Under the pieces are notes generated by a model. That model made no database searches and had not been told where the DNA came from. It saw nothing but the letters and a program-made list of their open reading frames with translations. Positions 7,613 to 11,141 of a DNA stretch of 11,141 nt are shown in pieces. Numbering within the stretch: position 1 is the first letter of the stretch; each line of letters begins with the position of its first letter. Source of the DNA: an uncultured Bacilli bacterium (GTDB lineage: Bacteria > Bacillota_I > Bacilli_A > RF39 > UBA660); contig CARMXJ010000040.1 of NCBI GenBank assembly GCA_949025205.1, positions 1-11,141 of the forward strand. Direction: 5' to 3'. The translations under genes and the position numbers were made by a program.

Positions 7613-7643
7613 TTGTTTATAAAATTTTATTTTTATGTTAAAT
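7613..7643 (+). promoter_or_regulatory. Possible promoter of the P-loop ATPase gene
   Basis: TTGTTT at 7613-7618 could be a -35 and TATGTT (7634-7639) or TTAAAT (7638-7643) a -10. The spacing is 15 or 19 bases, so neither pair is ideal. A promoter must lie here because the gene is divergent from its upstream neighbour, but the exact elements are uncertain. Confidence 0.35.
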
Positions 7644-7670
7644 TAGAGTTAGAAGGAGGATTTGGAAAAG

Positions 7671-8675
7671 ATGGAAAATATAAAACGTATAAATCCAAAA
7701 GAATTAATATATAGTAAAGAATTTGTTAGAGAACCAGTAAACTTACTTTGTAAAGAAATAGAAAAAAGAAATTTACGCAAAATGATTTTAAATGGTGGAA
7801 GAGGGATTGGAAAAAGTACTGTTCTTCAACAATTGCAAAATAGAAGTATAGACACGGAGAAACCTTTTATTTGTATGCAATTTGATGCTGCAGGCTTGGG
7901 AATTTGTGAAAATGAAACATTTTCAAAAGAATTTTTTATACATTATTGGGAAGAAAGATTTGCTAATCAATTGCTTCATTATATAAGAAACTATTACGAA
8001 CGTACTTATTACAATAATTTTAGAGAATATAGTACTTTTATTAAAGAGAGTAGTAGAAAAACAGTTGATTTTATAAATAATAGCATTTTTGATGGAACAA
8101 AACATTTAGATAGACTTTTAAGTTCTAAAGAAATTTCTGGAGAGATTTTAAATAAATTAAAATCTATATTGCCAGTTGAAAATATTGGATTATGTATTGA
8201 TAGATTTGATTGGACAAATAATAATGATGCTTTAACACAACATATATTAAGTGAATATTTTGATTTATTTCGTAATATTATTATCACTTCTGATGATGAT
8301 AGTTTAATTAATGAATGGGAAAAAAGATACAAGGATAGCAAAAGTTCATTTTCAACTTATAAGTCACTTGATATTTCATACGGGCAAGATATTACTATAA
8401 TTAAGCTTATATTATTAAAGAGAATTGAAAGTTATAATAGAGAGAATTTTATTCTATTTCCACATAATTGGCTAGAAGTTGATATAATTGATTTACTTAT
8501 AAAAGAAACAAATGGAAATATTTCGATGATACTAGATATTCTTAATAATTTAGTTAGTAGTTGGAATGTTAAAGAAGAGATTACACAAGAGATGATAGAA
8601 CGAGCTATTGAAGACACAAAAGGACATGCTAGACAGTTAAAACAAATGGGAAAACCAATTAAATTTCATTTATAA
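7671..8675 (+). CDS. Orphan P-loop ATPase, AAA/ORC-like (STAND-type architecture possible)
   Basis: The 334-residue protein carries a Walker A GGRGIGKST (42-50), a probable Walker B IGLCIDRFD (172-180) with Asp177, and a strand NIIITSDDD (202-210) that could be sensor 1. A helical C-terminal part contains NGNISMILDILNNL (281-294), the position where ORC/Cdc6-like and related AAA ATPases have their lid domain. No transmembrane, nuclease or clear helix-turn-helix domain is seen, so the effector or partner is unknown. The ATG at 7671 is preferred over TTG at 7662: GGAGG (7655-7659) is 11 bases from the former and only 2 from the latter. It stands alone on the + strand between jag and mnmE, so it is an insertion relative to the usual order. 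A mobile-element or defence origin is possible but unproven. Confidence 0.8.
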   Translation: MENIKRINPKELIYSKEFVREPVNLLCKEIEKRNLRKMILNGGRGIGKSTVLQQLQNRSIDTEKPFICMQFDAAGLGICENETFSKEFFIHYWEERFANQLLHYIRNYYERTYYNNFREYSTFIKESSRKTVDFINNSIFDGTKHLDRLLSSKEISGEILNKLKSILPVENIGLCIDRFDWTNNNDALTQHILSEYFDLFRNIIITSDDDSLINEWEKRYKDSKSSFSTYKSLDISYGQDITIIKLILLKRIESYNRENFILFPHNWLEVDIIDLLIKETNGNISMILDILNNLVSSWNVKEEITQEMIERAIEDTKGHARQLKQMGKPIKFHL

Positions 8676-8679
8676 TTTA

Positions 8680-8714
8680 AAAACCTACAGGTTTAGTTGT
8701 CTGTAGGTTTTATT
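8680..8714. terminator. Bidirectional terminator between ATPase gene and jag
   Basis: AAAACCTACAG (8680-8690) pairs with CTGTAGGTTTT (8701-8711) around a 10-base loop, an 11-pair stem. It is flanked by Ts on the + side and As on the other, so it works for both convergent transcripts. The last codons and stop codon of jag (8693-8695) lie inside the hairpin. Confidence 0.88.
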
Positions 8715-9307
8715 ATGACATGGCGATTTGGTTCTTCGCCTTCGCTGGTAGTCGTGACTCCTTTGAAATCTGTTAATGCATTGTGGACAATTCTTCTTTC
8801 AAAGGAATTCATATTTTCTAGGGTCGCTTCTACTTTAGTTGCACGTACTTCACGAGCCGTTTTTTTAGCAAGAAATTCTAAGTTCTTTATTCTTTTTTCT
8901 TTGTAGTTTTCTACATCAAGATTTAGGTTAATATAATAGTGATAGTCGTTTAATACTTTTTGTTTGGTTAAGGTCTCTAATGCCTTTAGGGTTTGGCCAT
9001 CTTTTCCAATTAAAATGGCATTGTTGTCTGCATACATTTTAATTTCTATTCTTTTATCACGTACGTTGGATTCGAAATTTACTTCTAATCCTAAATTTAC
9101 AATGACTTCTTTTAAATAATTTTTGATTTCTTCTACTAAATTGGTTATTGTTGTGGCTGTTATTTTTACACTTGCTGATTTAAATAGGCCACCTTTTTTT
9201 TCTTCTTCAATGTGATAAATAATTTCTAATTCATTTGCATTTAAACTTTCTGTTGCTTTTCTTATAGCTTCTTCTTTTGTTTTTGCTTCAATTATTACTT
9301 CTTTCAT
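8693..9307 (-). CDS. jag: RNA-binding protein KhpB / Jag (Jag_N-KH-R3H)
   Basis: KhpB (Jag, EloR in streptococci) is a cytoplasmic RNA-binding protein that, in studied Gram-positives, works with KhpA and influences cell elongation and small-RNA biology. The 204-residue protein has a Jag_N domain (about 1-50, with KGGLFKSASVKI at 38-49), a KH domain with IGKDGQTLKALETL (100-113), and a C-terminal R3H domain with ERRIVHNAL (170-178) and SEGEEPNRHVII (188-199), where Arg171 and His175 are the R-x3-H pair. The linker after Jag_N is short, as in compact forms. It starts 10 bases after yidC, the classic yidC-jag pairing, and ends in a terminator hairpin, so it closes the rpmH operon. Confidence 0.96.
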   Translation of the reverse strand: MKEVIIEAKTKEEAIRKATESLNANELEIIYHIEEEKKGGLFKSASVKITATTITNLVEEIKNYLKEVIVNLGLEVNFESNVRDKRIEIKMYADNNAILIGKDGQTLKALETLTKQKVLNDYHYYINLNLDVENYKEKRIKNLEFLAKKTAREVRATKVEATLENMNSFERRIVHNALTDFKGVTTTSEGEEPNRHVIIKPTDN

Positions 9308-9317
9308 TATTCATTCC

Positions 9318-10265
9318 TCACTTCTTATTATCAGAGCGCATTTTCTTTAAGATAAAATTTTGGATAACTACAAATCCATTGGTTACTATCCAGTATAGAG
9401 CGATGGCAGTTGGTAAACTAAAAGATGCAATGGAAATAAACACAATCATAAATTTTAATGTAAATTGCATTTGGCGTTCCATTTCACTATTTCCACCGCT
9501 TTGGTGCATTGAATTTTTGAAGGATAAGTATGTGGTTAGAATAATTAAAATAATTAGAATGATATATATATATTTTCCTTGGCTAATTCCAACCCATGGA
9601 GTCATTCCTAGTTTCATTCCAAGCAAACTATCTTCAAATATAGCTGGCACTCTATTGATTGCTTGTAAGAACGCGAAGAATAGAGGAAGTTGAATAAAAG
9701 CAAGTAAACAGCCAGAAACAGGATTAATTTTATATTTTTTGTAAACAAGCATTGTTTCTTGGCTTTTCATCATCATCGAATCGCTGTCTGTACGATTTGC
9801 ATATTTTTTCTCTATCTTTTGAATTTCTGGTTGAGCTTTTTTCATATTTTCTGCTTGGTCCATACTTTTTTTAGAGAATGGGAAAAGGATTAAACGAATT
9901 GCTAAACCAATCAGCATAACGGAAAGTCCATAATTTTTTATCAAGATTCCTAGTTTTAAGATAACCCAAGCAAGCGGTTTTACAAATATAGATTCCCACA
10001 AACTATGGTACTTAATATCGTTTGGCTTAAATTCTTCACAGCTTGGCAATTCTTCTAAACTTGTTTTTAATTGGTCCCCATATTTTTCATATAGTTCATA
10101 TAACTCTTGTTCTTTTGGCTTACATAAAATATTATTTTGTAAACTTTGACCCGTTTGTTCATATGTGATGATTTTTTTCTCTTCTTTTAAGTAGTTAGAA
10201 TTTCCACATCCTGTTGTTATAAATAAAACTGCTACTAACAAAATTGCTATTTTTTTTATTCTCAT
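9318..10265 (-). CDS. yidC: Membrane protein insertase YidC (SpoIIIJ/OxaA1 type)
   Basis: YidC inserts and folds membrane proteins alone or with SecYEG. The 315-residue protein opens with a lipoprotein signal (charged MRIKK, hydrophobic run, lipobox TTGC with Cys20 as the lipidation site), usual for Gram-positive YidC. An extracytoplasmic stretch to about residue 85 follows and contains two further cysteines (48 and 76). Hydrophobic segments lie near 90-110, 113-131, 183-203, 232-249 and 268-303. The conserved groove arginine is Arg124 in AIRLILFPFSKKS, followed by the amphipathic cytoplasmic coiled hairpin (135-180). The ATG overlaps the rnpA stop as ATGA, with AAAGGAGA inside the end of rnpA, so translation is coupled. 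The charged tail is short. Confidence 0.96.
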   Translation of the reverse strand: MRIKKIAILLVAVLFITTGCGNSNYLKEEKKIITYEQTGQSLQNNILCKPKEQELYELYEKYGDQLKTSLEELPSCEEFKPNDIKYHSLWESIFVKPLAWVILKLGILIKNYGLSVMLIGLAIRLILFPFSKKSMDQAENMKKAQPEIQKIEKKYANRTDSDSMMMKSQETMLVYKKYKINPVSGCLLAFIQLPLFFAFLQAINRVPAIFEDSLLGMKLGMTPWVGISQGKYIYIILIILIILTTYLSFKNSMHQSGGNSEMERQMQFTLKFMIVFISIASFSLPTAIALYWIVTNGFVVIQNFILKKMRSDNKK

Positions 10266-10588
10266 TTTATCTCCTTTATTAATTGTATTAATTCACCTTT
10301 CATTTCTTGAAATGAAATTTCTACACAATTTCTTTTAATCATTATAATATAATCATAAGATTTTGGAAAGATATCTTTTGCATCATCAATAATGGCTCTT
10401 ACTTGGCGCTTTAGTTTGTTTCTTACAACAGCGTTTCCAAGCTTTTTGCTAACGGCAATGCCAAATTTTGAAAAACTCTCTTTCTTTTTCCTTATATATA
10501 TAACATAACTTTTATTTTTAAAAAAGTTATTGCTATGAATCATATCCGTAAAGTCTTTTTTGGCTTTTACTACTTCTTTTTTTTTCAT
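10262..10588 (-). CDS. rnpA: Ribonuclease P protein component
   Basis: RnpA is the small basic protein subunit that helps the RnpB ribozyme cut 5' leaders from tRNA precursors. The 108-residue length is normal, and the family signature FGIAVSKKLGNAVVRNKLKR is at 42-61, followed by QVR. The N-terminus MKKKEVVKAKKDF matches the usual basic start, and AAGGAAG lies upstream of the ATG at 10588. It ends in TGA inside an ATGA overlap with yidC, which also shows that TGA is a stop in this genome. It lies 48 bases downstream of rpmH, with a hairpin terminator between them that should lower its expression relative to L34. Confidence 0.96.
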   Translation of the reverse strand: MKKKEVVKAKKDFTDMIHSNNFFKNKSYVIYIRKKKESFSKFGIAVSKKLGNAVVRNKLKRQVRAIIDDAKDIFPKSYDYIIMIKRNCVEISFQEMKGELIQLIKEIK

Positions 10589-10613
10589 AGGGATTCGCTT
10601 CCTTTTTTGATTA

Positions 10614-10638
10614 GCAAAAAAACCACATTTTGTGGTTT
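10614..10638 (-). terminator. Terminator/attenuator between rpmH and rnpA
   Basis: On the minus strand AAACCACA pairs with TGTGGTTT (10631-10638 with 10620-10627) around a 3-base loop, and the run of Ts continues to 10616. The stem includes part of the rpmH stop codon. Since rnpA has no obvious promoter of its own, this is probably a partial terminator that sets a high rpmH to low rnpA ratio. Confidence 0.75.
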
Positions 10639-10765
10639 ATTTTGTAATTAAGTTTTTACGACCTTTTTTTCTTCTATTTTTTAATATTTTTGTTTCTTTA
10701 CGTGCAAAAAAACCATGCTTCTTTGCTTTTTTTCTCTTATTTGGTTGATAAGTTCCTATTTTCAT
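10637..10765 (-). CDS. rpmH: 50S ribosomal protein L34
   Basis: L34 is a short, very basic protein of the large ribosomal subunit. The 42-residue translation begins MKIGTYQPNKRKKAKKHGFFAR and ends NRRKKGRKNLITK, which matches the TYQP.KRK..K.HGF.AR...RR.KGRK.L pattern. It is slightly odd: an extra residue sits before TYQP, and about three residues are missing in the usual GRKVL region, giving 42 rather than 44-45 residues. The ATG at 10763-10765 has AAAGGAGG upstream. It is the first gene left of the origin, divergent from dnaA, under a strong promoter that DnaA boxes overlap. Confidence 0.96.
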   Translation of the reverse strand: MKIGTYQPNKRKKAKKHGFFARKETKILKNRRKKGRKNLITK

Positions 10766-10797
10766 ATTTCTTCCTCCTTTAAATTTAAAGTCTCCTT

Positions 10798-10827
10798 ATT
10801 ATATTATTAGTGGATAAAAAAAGTCAA
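10798..10827 (-). promoter_or_regulatory. Promoter of the rpmH-rnpA-yidC-jag operon
   Basis: On the minus strand, -35 TTGACT (10822-10827, 5 of 6) and -10 TATAAT (10798-10803, perfect) are 18 bases apart. A one-mismatch DnaA box (10809-10817) lies in the spacer and a perfect one (10831-10839) lies next to the -35. DnaA could therefore occlude RNA polymerase here. Confidence 0.82.
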
Positions 10828-11040
10828 GAATTATCCACAATATTTGTTTGGTAAATAACTTTGTGGATAGAATTTCTTTTAAATACGCTTGGGAAATAAT
10901 TTATAAACACTATAAACAGTATTGTGGATAAAAGATATACACTTGTGCATAATTTTTTTATTAAAATTTGTGGATAATGTTGATAAATGTCGAAAAGTCT
11001 TTTATTATAAGAAGAAATCCTGTGGATAAAATGTGGATAA
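10809..11040. other. Chromosomal replication origin region (oriC), DnaA-box cluster
   Basis: Six perfect matches to TTATNCACA are present: 10831-10839 (+ orientation) and, in the opposite orientation, 10923-10931, 10944-10952 (TTATGCACA), 10969-10977, 11021-11029 and 11032-11040. One-mismatch boxes lie at 10809-10817, 10862-10870 and 10978-10986. The region is about 360 bases without a gene, very AT-rich, and sits between divergent rpmH and the start of a likely dnaA gene, the standard origin position in low-GC Gram-positives. Whether a second half of the origin lies downstream of dnaA cannot be seen. Confidence 0.92.
10990..11040 (-). promoter_or_regulatory. Candidate basal unwinding element with DnaA-trio-like triplets
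   Basis: Read on the minus strand, two DnaA boxes two bases apart (11032-11040, 11021-11029) are followed by GG, one base, and a complement that reads 3'-AAA-GAA-GAA-5' on the + strand (11009-11017), then AT-rich DNA (10990-11008). This order of boxes, GC step, [G/A]A[T/A] triplets and AT-rich tract is the DnaA-trio layout described for Bacillus subtilis, where it lies downstream of dnaA. Only three triplets fit. Confidence 0.5.
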
Positions 11041-11062
11041 CGATGTGAAAGAACAATTTTAC

Positions 11063-11091
11063 TTTTCATTTAGGGATAATTGAGCTAAAAT
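11063..11091 (+). promoter_or_regulatory. Candidate dnaA promoter
   Basis: TTTTCA (11063-11068, 4 of 6) and TAAAAT (11086-11091, 5 of 6) are 17 bases apart. A second possible -10, GATAAT, is at 11075-11080 but lacks a good -35. The promoter lies just downstream of the last tandem DnaA boxes, so repression by DnaA is plausible. Confidence 0.5.
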
Positions 11092-11127
11092 GAAGTTGTC
11101 TAAAGGTAGCAAAGTGGGGTGAGGAAT

Positions 11128-11141
11128 TTGTTGGTTGAAGA
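11128..11141 (+). CDS. dnaA: Start of a gene cut by the window edge, probably dnaA
   Basis: Only the first codons are visible. GGGGTGAGG (11116-11124) precedes an in-frame pair of TTG codons at 11128 and 11131; an in-frame GTG at 11119 is another possible start. The reading frame gives L-L-V-E. The identity is inferred from position alone: divergent from rpmH across a DnaA-box cluster, where low-GC Gram-positives almost always have dnaA. No protein motif is available, and the start codon is unsettled. Confidence 0.5.

Noticed and set aside
9277..9693. Open frame of 138 codons on the + strand inside yidC
   Set aside because: It is antisense to the YidC membrane segments and has no independent gene signals.
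10824..11069. Open frame of 81 codons on the minus strand across the DnaA-box cluster
   Set aside because: It is made of repeated translations of TTATCCACA-type boxes, has no convincing ribosome binding site and no family resemblance. The region is better explained as oriC.
1..11141. Mycoplasma-type genetic code (TGA as tryptophan)
   Set aside because: rnpA ends properly at TGA within an ATGA overlap with yidC, conserved tryptophans are TGG, and no conserved gene needs TGA read-through.
1..11141. CRISPR array, tRNA or rRNA genes, insertion sequence ends
   Set aside because: I saw no regularly spaced repeats other than DnaA boxes, no cloverleaf-like segments and no transposase or paired inverted ends.

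Overview
The window looks like the left flank of a chromosomal replication origin in a very AT-rich, low-GC Gram-positive bacterium (Bacillota or a Mycoplasmatota-like lineage). Three things suggest this: the conserved order rpmH-rnpA-yidC-jag ... mnmE ... mnmG-rsmG read away from an intergenic cluster of DnaA boxes, A/T-rich codons with AGA-dominated arginine, and strong AGGAGG-type ribosome binding sites. The code is the standard one: rnpA ends in TGA within an ATGA overlap with yidC, and tryptophan is TGG, so this is not a code-4 mycoplasma. I cannot assign a genus.

Layout from right to left. At the right edge a gene starts on the + strand, probably dnaA, with only 11-14 bases visible. Positions 10766-11127 hold no gene but contain six perfect and three one-mismatch DnaA boxes, an rpmH promoter overlapped by DnaA boxes, and a candidate unwinding element (tandem boxes, a GG step, then DnaA-trio-like triplets). 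The minus-strand block then runs rpmH (L34), a terminator/attenuator hairpin, rnpA (RNase P protein), yidC (membrane insertase, lipoprotein form) and jag/khpB (KH-R3H RNA-binding protein).

Between jag and mnmE the conserved order is broken by a + strand P-loop ATPase of unknown role, convergent with jag over a shared bidirectional terminator, and by a divergent 68-residue two-helix membrane protein. The next minus-strand transcription unit starts at an extended -10 promoter just before mnmE. It runs mnmE - unknown 207-residue protein - Nmad3-family protein - GNAT acetyltransferase - mnmG - rsmG, with gaps of only 4-22 bases or small overlaps. The three middle genes are therefore an accessory cassette placed inside the normally adjacent mnmE-mnmG pair. 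MnmE and MnmG form the complex that modifies wobble U34 of tRNA, and RsmG methylates 16S rRNA. The Nmad3 family is named for its association with DNA/nucleotide hypermodification gene neighbourhoods.

The left end holds a + strand gene for a double-GNAT fusion protein with its own well-formed promoter. It converges on rsmG over a GNRA-loop terminator hairpin. The points most worth following up are the origin architecture, the DnaA boxes over the rpmH promoter, the Nmad3 cassette in the tRNA-modification operon, and the two orphan genes between jag and mnmE.
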